64,000 nt of DNA from Zhengitettix transpicula (taxonomy: Eukaryota > Arthropoda > Insecta > Orthoptera > Tetrigidae): assembly GCA_037074705.1 (NCBI GenBank), contig CM073590.1:47776395-47840394 (forward strand), in the 5' to 3' direction. Both the position numbers and the translations under genes were made by a program. Shown piece after piece: positions 1 to 11,613 of the stretch (within the stretch, counting starts at the first letter, position 1; every line of letters begins with the position of its first letter). The notes beneath the pieces were generated by a model that was not told the DNA's origin, ran no database searches, and saw only the letters and a program-made list of their open reading frames with translations.

Positions 1-713
1 TTACACGTGAACAATCCTGTCCCCGACCTAACACGCAAACAACGCCAATTTTATCGAGATAACGTTTGAACAAAAATACACACCAGCTGCCTTACGTCAT
101 AATCATGGATTAGAGGACTCCTAAACAGGCTGTTTAGTTGTTTGTAAGAAATATTCCAGCCCAGTGCACCGGATACTAAATAATAGCACACCTTTATAAG
201 GAACGGGACCGTAGGTGCTTACGCATCACGCTATTTGGAATTTACCATTAGTTTTAATATCTAAATTAAGAAAATGACGAGTGAGTGCGAGAATGCAGAA
301 GGTATCTGCCATAACGCTCAGTATTTATGAGGACAGTTTATTTAAATGGTGACACCTTGTGAAATAATATTTCAACTCAACGGAGTTATCGTGATTTGTT
401 TAAACTATCTGATGTCCAGTGTTCAGCGATTTTTGGGATGGAAAATACATGGATACTGTCGGTTTGACCTGATTGTTGAAAAACATGGAACAGAATTTTA
501 ACGTCAGTACCGTGACAAACCGACCAACGAAAAACACGTAAATAATTGTTTCCACACGTACGGAAAGTAAGTAGGTTGGATACTCTAGAATGGGATGTTA
601 TAATGCTGTGAGATAATCTGCTACGATTATATTCTAAAATTTACAGTCAAATACACCCTTCACTTAACTTTTTTATTAAAAAATTATCATTTCAATTATT
701 ATTTAAAAGAATT
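1..713. other. Intergenic DNA, nothing recognised
   Basis: AT-rich sequence with no coherent open frame, RNA gene or repeat that I recognise. It ends at an ATT-type microsatellite that looks like the tail of the LINE remnant beyond it. Confidence 0.5.
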
Positions 714-738
714 TATTATTATTATTATTATTATTAAT
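714..738. repeat. (ATT)n microsatellite, probable LINE tail
   Basis: About eight ATT/TTA repeats. On the minus strand this reads as a (TAA)n tract just past the 3' end of the LINE remnant at 740-1470, which fits a non-LTR tail. A plain microsatellite is also possible. Confidence 0.6.
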
Positions 739-739
739 A

Positions 740-1470
740 CATGAATCGTATTATCCTTTTGATAAACCTAGAGAAAAATTTTTCATTGGTTAATTAAATC
801 AGCACGTCTTTTTCTTTAAAGTCTCCTTAATATTTTTGGTGGGGGGAGGTTGTGGGTGATTTGTGAAATTAATGGATTAGAATGTAGGCTGGATCTTCGT
901 AGTTGGCTATTGAATTCTTTTTTTTCTGCTTGTACTATTGTGAGAATATTCAGGCCTGAGTGGATTCGGTGGTTGGGGAAATACCAAGGACAGTTGATGA
1001 TGTATCTTAAAGCTTTATTTTGCAAAGTTTGGGTTTTTTTTCATGTGGAAATTAGCTGCTGCGGCCAAGATGTTCCATGAGTATTGCCAGATAGCGGATA
1101 TTAGTGAGGTATACATAAAGCTTTTGGTTTTGAGTAACAGTGGAGAATTATGTGATAGCAGCGGCTTTAATAATGGAAATCTTGCGTTAAGATTGTTTTT
1201 TGTACCAGTAATGTGCAGAGACCGTGAAAGTTTATGATGTAGAGTGGCTCCTAGGTATGAATGTGATGTTTTATTAGGGATAGGTTATTATTTAAGATGA
1301 AGTTACTGTTATGGTGAATTTTATGTTTGAGGCCGAAGGGAACTGTGGCAGGAGTGTGGGAGATTCTCCAATTGGTTGCCCATTTGTCTATTTGATTAAG
1401 TGAATATTGTAATATTGGTTGTGCAATATTGAAGTCTGGGGCTTGGCATAGTATGGGTAGCATCTGCGTA
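740..1470 (-). mobile_element. Jockey-type LINE, decayed 3' part of reverse transcriptase
   Basis: The minus strand encodes broken pieces of a Jockey-clade non-LTR reverse transcriptase. At 1251-1463 it reads SLNQIDKWATNWRISHTP followed by a FGLKHKIHHNSN-like stretch, matching the thumb region after the catalytic box. At 816-1025 it reads INCPWYFPNHRIHSGLNI and ends LPPPKILRRL, the C-terminal block usually seen as NAPWYxxNxxxHxDLxI. Stops and frameshifts separate the two pieces. The catalytic YADD region and everything upstream are missing, so the copy is 5'-truncated and dead. The strong T/G skew of the plus strand fits an A/C-rich LINE lying on the minus strand. Family assignment rests on remembered motifs. 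Confidence 0.7.
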
Positions 1471-1477
1471 GATGGAA

Positions 1478-2510
1478 GTAATGCAACATGTTGACATCAA
1501 CACTACGAAAATGGTGTACTTTGCGTATTTCATTCCCTAATGCGTTATGGCATTGCAAATTGGGGCAATTACTCCAGGAGCATTGAAATATTCAAGTTTC
1601 AAAAGAGTGCCATCAGAATACGGATAATAAATGTAGTTGTAAACAGTTTTTCAAAAGTCTGCGAATATTAACTCTTCCCAGCGTGTTTATTGACGAAATT
1701 TTAAAGTTCGTTAAGCGGAACATGAATCTTTTTCAAAAGAATGGCGACTCTCACGATTATAAGACTAGAGATCGCTCAGGTGTAAGAACGGACAAGCATC
1801 GCCTTGCTCTCTACCAGAGAAATATTCACCATTTAGGTATAGTTTCCTTCAGATGTTAAGAACAATAATAACTACAAGAGTTTTGGGATTCAAATTAAAA
1901 ATATTCTACTGAAAGGCGCTGGTGTTTTAATCAGTACAGTAGTTTCTAGATCGTTCCCCCTAATAATTAATTTTTTTAAAAAAAAGGGAAAATTGTTCAA
2001 TGTGTTGCTAGTAAAACCACTTATTTCATAACTTGCTTATTCTCTTTTGGTCTTTTCTGCTCTTTTGCTAGTTTGTTTCATGTACGGCCTGGAGTTTGCA
2101 GATTCCTAGTCGCTCTGTTTCGTGAAGTGACTTATCCGTCGTTTGTGTTTCCTCCTAGTGTGCGTGTCTCAAGTTTTGTGATTATTTTTGTGTGATGTGT
2201 AAATTCTATATTCTATGATAGTTCATTCTCGAATCATTAATTATTTACTAGTAGATATTGAATATTTTTTATTAAAACTGTAAATATTACACCCTTAGTA
2301 TAGTTAAAGAATTATTATTTTTGTTATTATTCATATTATTTTATTTGCGTTGGACAGGTAAATTTGTGTTCCCGAATTTTAGTATTTTTATGTTAGCTTC
2401 TAATTATGTATAATTGTAGCATTCAATTCTTATATTGTAATTTTATGTATTGACGTGTTCTATTTCCTCATACGAGGACTAATGTAATAAAATTAATCAA
2501 TTTTGGGAGT
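1478..2510 (+). mobile_element. LINE fragment, C-terminal reverse-transcriptase remnant and 3' UTR
   Basis: From 1481 the plus strand reads MQHVDINTTKMVYFAYF. After a one-base shift it continues MRYGIANWGNYSRSIEIFKF, then QKSAIRI. The same blocks occur in order in the better preserved LINE at 47.95-49.4 kb (MQQVDTKTASLVYFAYF, SIANWGNCSRNVEVFKL), so this is a 5'-truncated member of that family. Stops and frameshifts follow. A long AT-rich 3' UTR runs to about 2500, ending GAGGACTAATG then AATAAAA, which is comparable with the ends of the copies at 39.5 and 49.4 kb. It lies tail-away from the minus-strand LINE just upstream. No functional product. Confidence 0.75.
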
Positions 2511-2929
2511 ATTGGGATATCATGGGTATTTATTACTTAGAGAAGGCGACCAAGAACACGGCCTTTGGGTACTCCTGCAGAATTTTTCTGAATTGAAGAG
2601 AAAATATAGTTTAATTTCACTGAAAAGGATCTGCTAGTTATATAGTTGGTTATTAGCCTGAGGTGGGAATCATTTAGATGTGGTTTTTGTTTGTAGAGGG
2701 TGGTATACTTTATCAAACGTCGATTGACAGAATAACTGAACTTGGAAGTAAAAATCGTGAGCTCCAGCAGCTTATGTTCTTCATGCTAAAATTTGATCCA
2801 GGTATCCTACAAGTTTTATTTTCAGTGTCTCAGCAAAAATGAGCTTCGGCACTAATGGCGTTTATCCGTCGCTCTTATTTCTAGTTTCAGGAACCTCAAA
2901 ATTCAAACGCTTGAAACCAGACGAAATTT
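2511..2929. other. Intergenic DNA, nothing recognised
   Basis: AT-rich spacer between the LINE 3' end and the first GC-richer island. No repeat or frame worth naming. Confidence 0.4.
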
Positions 2930-3600
2930 AATCCCTTCATCCTTCAGTCCGACGTTCGATGCTTTACCGTCAGATACACAAGTTTTCTGGCTAAAATTAA
3001 CTAGTTCCGGGCGCATTAACATCACGAGTGGCGAAGCACCTCTCTGAATGAGTCGCCAATTACGGCAGCGAGTGTTTGGGACAAAGGCGCTGGCAGAACA
3101 CAGCCGTGCGACGAAAAGGAAAGCGAGAAATTGTGACCATTGTGCCGTTAAGCTGCACTTTGTTAGTCAAATGAACAAGTTGTTAGTATCGTCAAACAAG
3201 TGTTATTCCGCGCCGCCATTTGCATTACTCGCGACGCTAATCTGCGCGAGCAGGCGGATTCGGCGTCAATCCGCTATTATTCTCATGTGGGGAATAATAA
3301 AGACTCCAGGGCGCCGGGCGAATAAATACGCCAGATAAGAATCTCCATTGTACACTTGCAGCTGTCCTTCACGGTCCGACGCACGCCTTACGGCACAGCT
3401 CACCGAGAATCCAGCTTCATTTGCACGACACGTCTCTGAATCAAGGAAGGAGCTCCAGACCCCGTCCAAACATTTTCAAGAACTCTCAGCACGTTCGGAC
3501 TGTCATTTCAACCCAGATGCTTCCCATCTTCATTCGATGAGAATTACAGCAAATACAGCCTATCACGGATCACATAAAGAATTAGCCAAATAATAAGCAA
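2930..3600. promoter_or_regulatory. GC-richer island, candidate enhancer or conserved noncoding element
   Basis: Visibly GC-richer than the flanks and not repeated elsewhere in the window. It contains a perfect POU octamer core, ATTTGCAT, at 3218-3225, an AATTA homeodomain core at 3058-3062, and further AT-core sites in GC context near 3320-3333. Frames of 81-96 codons cross it on both strands but show no recognisable domain, and both strands are open, so composition explains them. Enhancer function is inference. Confidence 0.3.
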
Positions 3601-3605
3601 ATGCA

Positions 3606-3653
3606 AAAATAAATATCACACAACGTTTTTGCAATCCTTGTTTCTCTCGTCAG
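3606..3653 (+). mobile_element. Partial fold-back element (family A), one arm
   Basis: Contains ATCACACAACGTTTTTG, CAATCCTTG and TTTCTCTCGTCAG. This matches the left arm of the fold-back family seen complete at 14.32, 42.69 and 60.49 kb. The opposite arm is absent. Confidence 0.6.
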
Positions 3654-6600
3654 CTAGTTCAAAATCGAAAGAACGACGCACCGAACAACCCAGGTGACGA
3701 ACTAATGTATGAAGTACTGTTCCTGTCTAGTCATGTCTAGAAAAGTCAATTAAAACAGGTCTTACATAATTATAATTACACCATACATGAGTAAGTTTAA
3801 TGACGCAGGTACGAAACTACCGTAATAATTAGCCACTATAATTATGATGCAAAGTACAAACAATTTGAAACATTCAGTATTAAAGAAAACTTGGAATAAA
3901 AATTTCCTTACTTCACTGTTACGTAACCCTTTTACAAAATAATACATGAAGTCAAATTACATAGACGCCAGGGTTACGATACGACAGTTTGGCTCCTCAT
4001 CAATTGGTAAACCTCGTACAAATATCACAAAAGACTATCGAAACAGCGTGTGCAAATAAAAGTTGCCAAGTTTTAACGGAATTCACCAATAATGACGTGC
4101 AAAAAACCCGGCGGAGCTTTGCGGTTGGCGATAACAACCAGAATTTCTACTCTAGGTCAAGATTTCTTAATTTCCTGTTCAAATGAGAAGTAAACACCAA
4201 ATGGAGTATTATAACGAACGGACAAAACAATTTTACGTTTTCATTATCAGCTTGGCATTTAAAGACAATATTTGAACGGGCAACATATTTAATCAAAATT
4301 GCGTCTCACTCTGAAAAAAAAATTGAAAAAATTGCTCAGAGGCACTATAACAAAATGTTACTATTTTTATTATCTTCCATTCAAAATTTAGAGACAGAAA
4401 ATTGATAGTATGAAGTTCAATTGTTCAGGAACACATAGCTCCAAAGTCAATTGATCCAGGATCAAAATATGTTGGTAGTAAAATCGTAGTTTGTTGAACT
4501 ACGAAAAAGTAAACTAACTAAAAGATTAGTATTTATGAATAATCGTTGGGTAAATGTATCATTGCTGGATTTTTTTTCGTGTAGTATAAGGAAACTTTAT
4601 TAATGTCGGGTTTAAATACACATATTTACGTTTGGAGATGACTCATTAAAGGAACCATATATAATTATATGACGTCACTATAGTCTAATAAAGAAGAGTG
4701 TTAGTTTAGTGGCATTAGACCATGATTAATATATTTAATAACTGACGAAGGTAAGAAAAATAGGAGCTGCTGAATATCGTTAACTTTTATACTAACGGAC
4801 AATAGATACGACGAAAGGAAAGAATATCACATTTCATAAATGCGGATCAAGAAGATGAGTGTGAAGGTTCTAATCGCAATACTCGTGTGCAATGCATCAG
4901 AATTTTTGACGCAATCGCAGTCGCAAATCTACTGGAAAGAACGTATCCAGGCATTGTTTACTTGGGTGGGAATAAAGAACGCCGTGACTGATGAGCCAAC
5001 GGCGAAGAAACGCGCGAATTAAATGAGTGAGAAAAGTTACGGAGAGGTCCCAGGGCAACGGGGAATCTGGCTATTGAATTGAATTTGGCAGTGGGAGCAG
5101 CGACAGATGCTATACATAATGCGGGCGACTTGAAAGGTTATGGCTTCTCGCCAAAGAGCGCTGCTCTACAAATTTACTCGCCGCTCAATTAGTTCAGGGC
5201 AAGACACGTGGGGCTTAAACTTCTTCGAAATAGTGACGTCAACGTGTCTGTTCATATGACAATGCTCATCAGTCCTCGTGTCACCACGTCTGAATCCTCT
5301 TACTTCAAGGAACGTGTTGAAAACCCAGAAATTAAGACTCCAAAACTTCGGTCTTTCATTCATGTCTACAGGACAATTAAAAGCATCGTGAGATACAATT
5401 TTACTGCTCAAACTATTCTAGCAAATGATGCATTTTAATTATCAGAAATTAAACAACTCGTAAATGAATATTGTGAAATGAGCAGCTTTGGATGGCTGAA
5501 AACGAATGAATGACGGTTTGTAAGTTAAATATTTCACAAGAGAATAGCAGTGTTTATCTGAGAGGAAAAATAGACAACCTGATAAAGAATATCCGCAACT
5601 ACCTATCCGGTAGGATGTTTTCACATTCTGGCATAAACAAGTTATCCTTCAGCAACCACAAAAATGAATTATTTTTAAGGGCCTGTGTTCAGGCGCAAGC
5701 ATTTAGTGGAACTAATTAATTCACTCTTGAAGCATGGGAAACACGCCATAGCTCGGATGCTTGTCTCTCATTATCGTAAATTGCGCGTACATCAAAGTAA
5801 GCTCACAAGAAAATGAAAAATAAACGTCAAGAAAAGGACACAGCTTTTCATCTACAATACTTCCGTCTCGAAGGGAAGTTCCAAATCCTTTAGCGTGTTC
5901 CAAATAAATACTTAAAGCTCTGAAAAATTAAATACGAGTAACTGAGTTTGTGAAAGCAACATGTTTGACTTTTACGGTTTGTTTTTAATGATTGTTTATG
6001 TTAATTTACAAGTGTTTCAAGAATGGGAATTCCGAATAAATCGTATTTTCTACATTATAAAATTTATTTATATACAGCGATTTCTGTGTATTTACGTAAT
6101 TTGATGTTTTTTACGTAATTTAATTCCTGTTGTACCTTCAAGCCGAACTGCATCCGGCATTGGTATTATGTTTGATGAAATACACGGCTAGTGTTTGGTT
6201 CAATTTTGTTTTTGTCTTTCACTGTAGACGCATATCGCAATAATATATCAAGCATAAGTGACTTCCCACAAATACGAGCTTCATATTGGAAACCATTACT
6301 GATAATCAAATTTTAAAAAATCCAGAGTATATTCAGAAATTAAAGTAATATTTCGGAGATGTTATAAACATATAATGTCAGAATAGCATTGGTAGCACAC
6401 TTTTAATTACTTAGCTTTGCCGCAAATGTTTTTGAAATGTCTTCCCACCGTACGCAGCCTTCGGTGTCTGGGCTGATATGTGGCTATCAGAGTCTCCGTC
6501 CCACTGGCTCAGCGGTTCATCTAAATTGCCGTAAGTAACGTTATTGCTCCCTCTAGTTGACGGCATTTATTGAAACTGATCGCGCGTGTGGGTGGTACGT

Positions 6601-6878
6601 ACGAACTGTTAAGAAACATAATGAAAGCAACGACAGTAGTGAAGCAGTACGAATATCGAAAAACGGAGCAATCAAGATGACTCAATATTATCTTAGCTGA
6701 ACAAACTGTTTCCGAAGTGCGTAATATCAAAGAGATACCAATAAATTCCGGGAAATACATTATAACTAAAAATTAAGGGAAATAATACAATACTTAATAT
6801 TCCCAAATTATGGTGCAAATTAATGGAAATGATGATATAGGCCTATATAAATACGTATTCTGACTAATGAGAAAACTA
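3654..6878. other. Unique intergenic DNA
   Basis: No repeats or recognisable genes. The frame at 4840-5022 opens with a hydrophobic, signal-peptide-like stretch after an internal methionine (MSVKVLIAILV), but it is only 60 codons, has no family resemblance and no clear promoter, so I do not call it. 4960-5400 is somewhat GC-richer. 5900-6500 is AT-rich. Confidence 0.4.
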
Positions 6879-7098
6879 ATAAATAAATAAAATAGCTAAT
6901 TTTAAGTCTGAACAAAAAGGAGAATTTATTCAATTAACAACGTTTCATCGCTTAATTTGCGACCTCATCAGGTTCCTGTACATCAATTTTTTTTCATATG
7001 GGAACCTGATGAGGTCGCAAATTAAGCGACTAAACGTTCTAAATAACTTAAATTTTCCTTTTTTTTCTGACTTAAATTTGGCTATTATTTATTTAAGA
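6879..7098. mobile_element. Hairpin (fold-back) element with hammerhead-like arms
   Basis: Inner arms 6939-6976 and 7001-7038 are reverse complements over 38 bases with two mismatches, separated by a 24-base loop. Weaker outer arms extend to about 6883 and 7096 (TTTAAGTCTGAAC against a mirror GACTTAAATTTGGC). On the minus strand the left arm reads CCTGATGAGGTCGC, then AAATTAA, then GCGATGAAACGTTG: a CTGATGA box, a 5-bp stem and GAAAC. In the right arm GAAA has become TAAA. There is no coding capacity. A MITE-like non-autonomous element is the simplest class. Confidence 0.75.
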
Positions 7099-7789
7099 GA
7101 AATAAATAAAAAATAATAAATATCTTAAGCTAAATGGGTACATTATTGGTGATTTCCCAAGTTTATTTAAAATAATTGATTTAAAAACATTATTGATACG
7201 ATTATAATTTTGGTGTCAGATATTTGACTAATGTACACTCACTATATTAATAGATGACAATTTAAAATTTAATGACGATTGAGAATCTAAATAATAGCTA
7301 ATATTATCTAGGTGAAGGAAGAATACAATGCAGACCGCCGTTTCAAACCGTAAACAACTCTGTTCCTCTTCAGCAGCATCCGTTAAAAGCATTGGCAATG
7401 CATCCGCAAGCTTTAAAGACTGTTCACAGCCCAGCTGAGTCCGACAGATTTCAGCGTCTCTTGGAAGGAAATTATTTAAAATCGGGTTGCAAAATAGTAT
7501 TATTGTGTCATGAAAATTGCTTCTTTGAATTTAAGTTTTTTAATGCATTAAAAACTTTTCAAAAGGAAATCGGTGAGGAAATTACCCCATTCTAATTACT
7601 TTTCTTGCCCACCCTTGTTTTCATCTGAAAAAAAAATAGCACCATACTGATATACGTATCAGAAAAAGGGAAATTATATTCTACTTATATCCGAAATAAA
7701 AGTTATTAAAAGGTTAAAAGAGTCATAATGTTGAAGAAGAATTTGACTATCAGGATCAATTCCTTTAAGCGAAGATAAAAATATAATAA
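7099..7789. other. AT-rich intergenic DNA
   Basis: AT-rich with a short frame at 7392-7595 that shows no recognisable motif. Nothing else supported. Confidence 0.4.
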
Positions 7790-8180
7790 GCGACCAAGCC
7801 GACTGCCATTCTTTCGGTGGATCGCGACATTTATAAGCAGCCCCAAGTATGTAACCGAAGGGTATGAAAGAATCATCCGTTTACATACATGGCCGAAGTG
7901 TAGTTGAGAGGTTACAGTTGATGACGACGTGATCGAACGAGCTCCATAGCGCAGTGGCTAGGCACGAGACAAGGGCGACGCTGGAATGCGCCCCTGTCAG
8001 CGGCGCGGGCAAAGACCAGCCAAGCCGTATAAATTACCTCTGCTGGCCAAAATAAACAACGGCACTATTAGAGAACAACAGGTACTGCCAGGCCCCAAGC
8101 TCGCTTCAATTAACCTCCACTATCCGCCCCTTTACCGGTGCGGCGGATACGCTACTTGCTAGAGACTGCGAATCCCGTTC
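7790..8180. promoter_or_regulatory. GC-richer island, candidate regulatory element
   Basis: A sharply GC-richer stretch without a long frame. It holds TTTATAA at 7830-7836 and ATAAATTACC near 8029-8038, both homeodomain-type cores in GC context. Near 7950 there is an A-box-like TAGCGCAGTGGCTAGG, but no matching B box follows, so I do not call a tRNA or SINE. Function is inferred. Confidence 0.3.
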
Positions 8181-9769
8181 CTTCGCTAATTCGCAAGGAA
8201 ACACAGCTAATTTACATTACATTAAAAATCACTTTCACAACGTTTTCTTCTTTGCACTTAAACAGTTTTCGATACTGTTCCGAAATAGTTAACAACGGCT
8301 AGGAATCTAGTCGAGTTATGTCTAAATAGATTAATTTACGTTTGCGGTCAGTGTATTTTGCAATAATCTTCCTGTATATAGAACACCTTCATATATTCAA
8401 TTCCCTGAAGAAAACATCAGATCAACCATTTTGTATCATTTGAAGAAATTCTTAACGAATTAATTTATTTGGCGCAATCATTACGTTCGTAATTACTAAA
8501 GGTCTATATTTTCTGCATAGCATAAATATTTGTCAAGTCTTTCTAAATACATAGTCTCTTTCATGGTCGATTTGCTGATAAACATTATGAATTGATATAC
8601 ACCCTATATACCATATTTGAAATCTATGAAAGTCTTAAATGGTATGAAATTTGCATAAGGTTCTGGAATTTGAACATGGATAAAAAAAAACTAAAAAAAA
8701 CGATTCCACGGCTTGCGCTGCAATCATAGTTATTATAAATTACACTGGGTAAGCCCTCGTTCTCTAATAGGTATGAAATTTATTTATAAACCTGTTGCTG
8801 GAACTCCTCTACTCCGTGAATTCAGATTCAGTATTTCTTATGGAATAAATAGAAAATGATAATTGTTATTTTACACTCCAATTTACAACTCCACGTATAC
8901 AGAAAGTAGTCCTCTTGATTGCATCTGCAAATGTATAAATGTAAATAATTTTAAAATAATAGGTGTTAATGAATCAGAATTCTTGGAAGCAGTTAATTCT
9001 GCGATTCTGTTAAACGAATCGTTTCACTCATAGATTTGATTATAAAATTCAAGAGACTTAGGTTTAATTGTACGTTAACATGAAAAATTATCATTTCTTT
9101 TGTCTGTATTTGGCTACTTTTAATATTATTAATTGTACGTTGTAAAAGTAAGAAAGTATCAACTACGCCAAATAATTTCAGCTATGTGATCGTTTTATAA
9201 TGAAAAATGCTTAGTTTATAGTACAGTATTAAGAACGCATAAAATAACCCTAAGAAAAAAGATCAAAACGAGCTATTCTGCTTCGATATTGTATTTCTTT
9301 CTGATTAAGAGAGTTCACTATGAAGCCGTATTATTTTACTAATATTGACGACAAAAATCAAATGTTAGATTAATACAGAGGTAATATAGTTTGTTGGTAA
9401 TAGTTAATATATCGTTTATAGATTCTTTTCATACTTCGCGAGGACTGAATAAAGGGCAATTAAAAAAGTGTTTTTGTCGAGCAGGGTGATCCAGCGAAGA
9501 ATAAACATTTAAGATAATGAATCTAACAGTAAAATCTGATTTGGTATTGGAGCGAAATTTTTAAGAAAGAAATGAGAATTTGTTACGTTAAGGTGAATTA
9601 AATAGGTCGTTCAAGGCGTGTTCTGTAGGTATAAGATTACTTCAGTTAAGGTTTTTGAAACTTTATATTTTCAATTTCTCTTTCAGTTTACCTCCTTTTT
9701 GTTGACAGTTTTCTTCCTCCCAAAACAGCTCGATTTCTCGTTAAATTATTTAGGTAGTGGAAATAAGTG
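8181..9769. other. AT-rich intergenic DNA
   Basis: About 1.6 kb of AT-rich unique sequence. No repeat families, frames or RNA genes recognised. Confidence 0.45.
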
Positions 9770-10060
9770 GTTGGGCCGTGGAGTTAATCTCCGAGTTAGG
9801 TGTAGGTGTGGGTGTGGGCACCTGCAACCATCCGAGCTATCGATCAGGCGGTGCTGATGAGAACGTCACAGCGTCTAATTAAGTGTCGCCGTGCCAGCGA
9901 CTCAACATGTGCCTGATAAATTGCCGCACTCAGATATTGGCAAGTGTCTACCTCCATTTAAGAACGTGTCATGCTTCGGCCGTTACGTCCCGTACCAACT
10001 GGACCGTCACCACTGTCGCCATCGCAGCATCATTTGGCGACCAAATCATGGAACACCAGA
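9770..10060. promoter_or_regulatory. GC-richer island with NK/homeodomain-like site
   Basis: GC-richer block containing TAATTAAGTG at 9876-9885, whose reverse complement CACTTAATTA resembles an NK-class homeodomain site. A GTGTGG-type run precedes it near 9800-9820. Short frames cross it without a recognisable product. Candidate enhancer only. Confidence 0.3.
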
Positions 10061-10489
10061 CACATTATGAACTTTGTTTCCCTTCCACGTCAATCAAGTT
10101 TATTTTTCCATCTAACTAGATCTAAATAAAAACATTCCGTGATGATAACGACATGTATATTGAAAGACCTATTAGCGCATACTACCAAACAAAGGAGTAA
10201 TTACATTGACTCGATGTCTATTAATTCATTGGAATATAATAATATGGGTTTTTGTTATCAATTAATTTGTTACGGCGTGTCATATTTCACACTGCATAAA
10301 CTTTTATATAAAAACCTGATATTCAAAATTTGTATAATTGTGAATTAAGACACCAATATCAGGATCCTATATTACAGATAATGATGAGTCAACTTATACC
10401 TGGTTAAATTGACTCATCAATAATTTTAATCTCACTTATAATTTGTAATGAAAAAGCTCTGCGGCGCGATGCTAAATAATACAATAATG
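10061..10489. other. AT-rich spacer
   Basis: AT-rich DNA. A weak inverted pair flanks 10380-10425 (GATGAGTCAA against TTGACTCATC), with a loop of roughly 15-20 bases. No gene recognised. Confidence 0.4.
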
Positions 10490-10745
10490 AATGCCGGTCG
10501 CGTTCTGGCGTGCGCCGATGTCTTTGTGGCCGGAGAAAGGTAATGTCAAGGAAATGCCATCTTCCGTCGTGTTTTCGGCCTGATTTAGCACTCTGCAAGT
10601 CACGAAGTAAATTAGATGATGCAAATGGCGGTCTGATAGCATCGCATGCTCCCCGGTGCGAATACGGCCCCGGGCGGACATATCGAACAACTGTCCTTAT
10701 TCGCGAATCTCGCTCAAACACCAATGTTCCAATATAGCCAGCAGT
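10490..10745. promoter_or_regulatory. GC-richer island, unclassified
   Basis: GC-richer, with overlapping open frames on both strands; the longest is a 125-codon minus frame at 10404-10781. None shows a domain, signal peptide or family resemblance, and simultaneous openness of both strands argues for composition. It could be a conserved noncoding element or an old repeat. Confidence 0.25.
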
Positions 10746-10993
10746 ACCAAACACAAACTTGAAGATGTTGCCATTCACCACATAATTCGTCAGGAATTCT
10801 TTCGTGGAAACTTAAGGAAGGCATTATCTTTGAAAACGTTATTTATCTTCGACGATGACTTTCTGAGGCAATTTTAGAACGAATATGCTGTCAAAAGATC
10901 AACCCAGTTTTGCAAGACGAAATATATTATAACAGAAACAATATGATTGATTGTTAACTTCTATTGCAGTGTGGCCAAAATCTTGCTCCGCAA

Positions 10994-11613
10994 TCTATAT
11001 AATAAAAAATTATGTATATCCTTAATATAATTGATTAACGTGATCATTTTGAGTTAAATTATTGCGCGCCAAGAGACCGTTACGTCACGCGAGAGAGACG
11101 TTACTATGTGACGAACAAAGGTTCCTTTTCTTGTAGTGAAATAAAGCAGGAATATTTTCATTGAATCAAAAGAATAATTTTATCCAGCGATACTCCATCG
11201 AATGATAATAAAAAAAACGATACGAAATACTTACTGATCATTGCGGCAAACGTAAAATTATATTCGTGCCTTATTTGTGACTTCAATATGGCGACCATTT
11301 GTTTACATTGTAATAACAATTTCATCAATTTAATATTTCGTAATGTGTGCAGACTGAAAATTAATTATATCGTGCAATACTCAAGGAGCATATTTAAGAA
11401 GAAATTCGAAGGTATGTTTTTTGGGATTGATGCAATAAAATTCAATGTATGTTATAACTATTCAATAAATGCACTATCGGTCGAAAGTATGTACGGAACT
11501 AGGAACATTTAGGTTTAGGTTAAATCACTTCTTGACTAAAGATTAATATAGAATTAAATACTTTTTCGGGTTTATATAAATAAGTACACGAGCAACGCCG
11601 GGCACCCAGCTAG
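10994..11613 (+). mobile_element. Short non-autonomous Helitron-like element, copy 1
   Basis: Begins TCTATATAATAAAAAA directly after an A, and ends with CTAG at 11610-11613 followed by T. This is the 5'-TC...CTRR-3' insertion between A and T that is known for Helitrons. The GC-rich palindromic stretch GCAACGCCGGGCACCCAG lies just inside the 3' end, where Helitrons carry a hairpin. The interior (TGATCATTTTGAGTTAAATT, GACGTTACTA, AATATGGCGACC) recurs at 40.9-41.6 and 56.8-57.6 kb, though this copy lacks the segment next to the 5' end. No Rep/helicase coding is present, so it is non-autonomous. Confidence 0.75.

Noticed and set aside
740..1470. Nuclear copy of mitochondrial DNA, suggested by strong strand skew
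   Set aside because: Minus-strand frames match Jockey reverse-transcriptase blocks instead of mitochondrial proteins.
4840..5022. 60-codon frame with signal-peptide-like start
   Set aside because: Too short, no family resemblance, no promoter or splice context.
7945..7980. tRNA-like A box (TAGCGCAGTGGCTAGG)
   Set aside because: No B box, no cloverleaf and no SINE body follows; probably chance.
10404..10781. 125-codon minus frame
   Set aside because: No domain or signal peptide; several other frames are open across the same GC-richer stretch on both strands.
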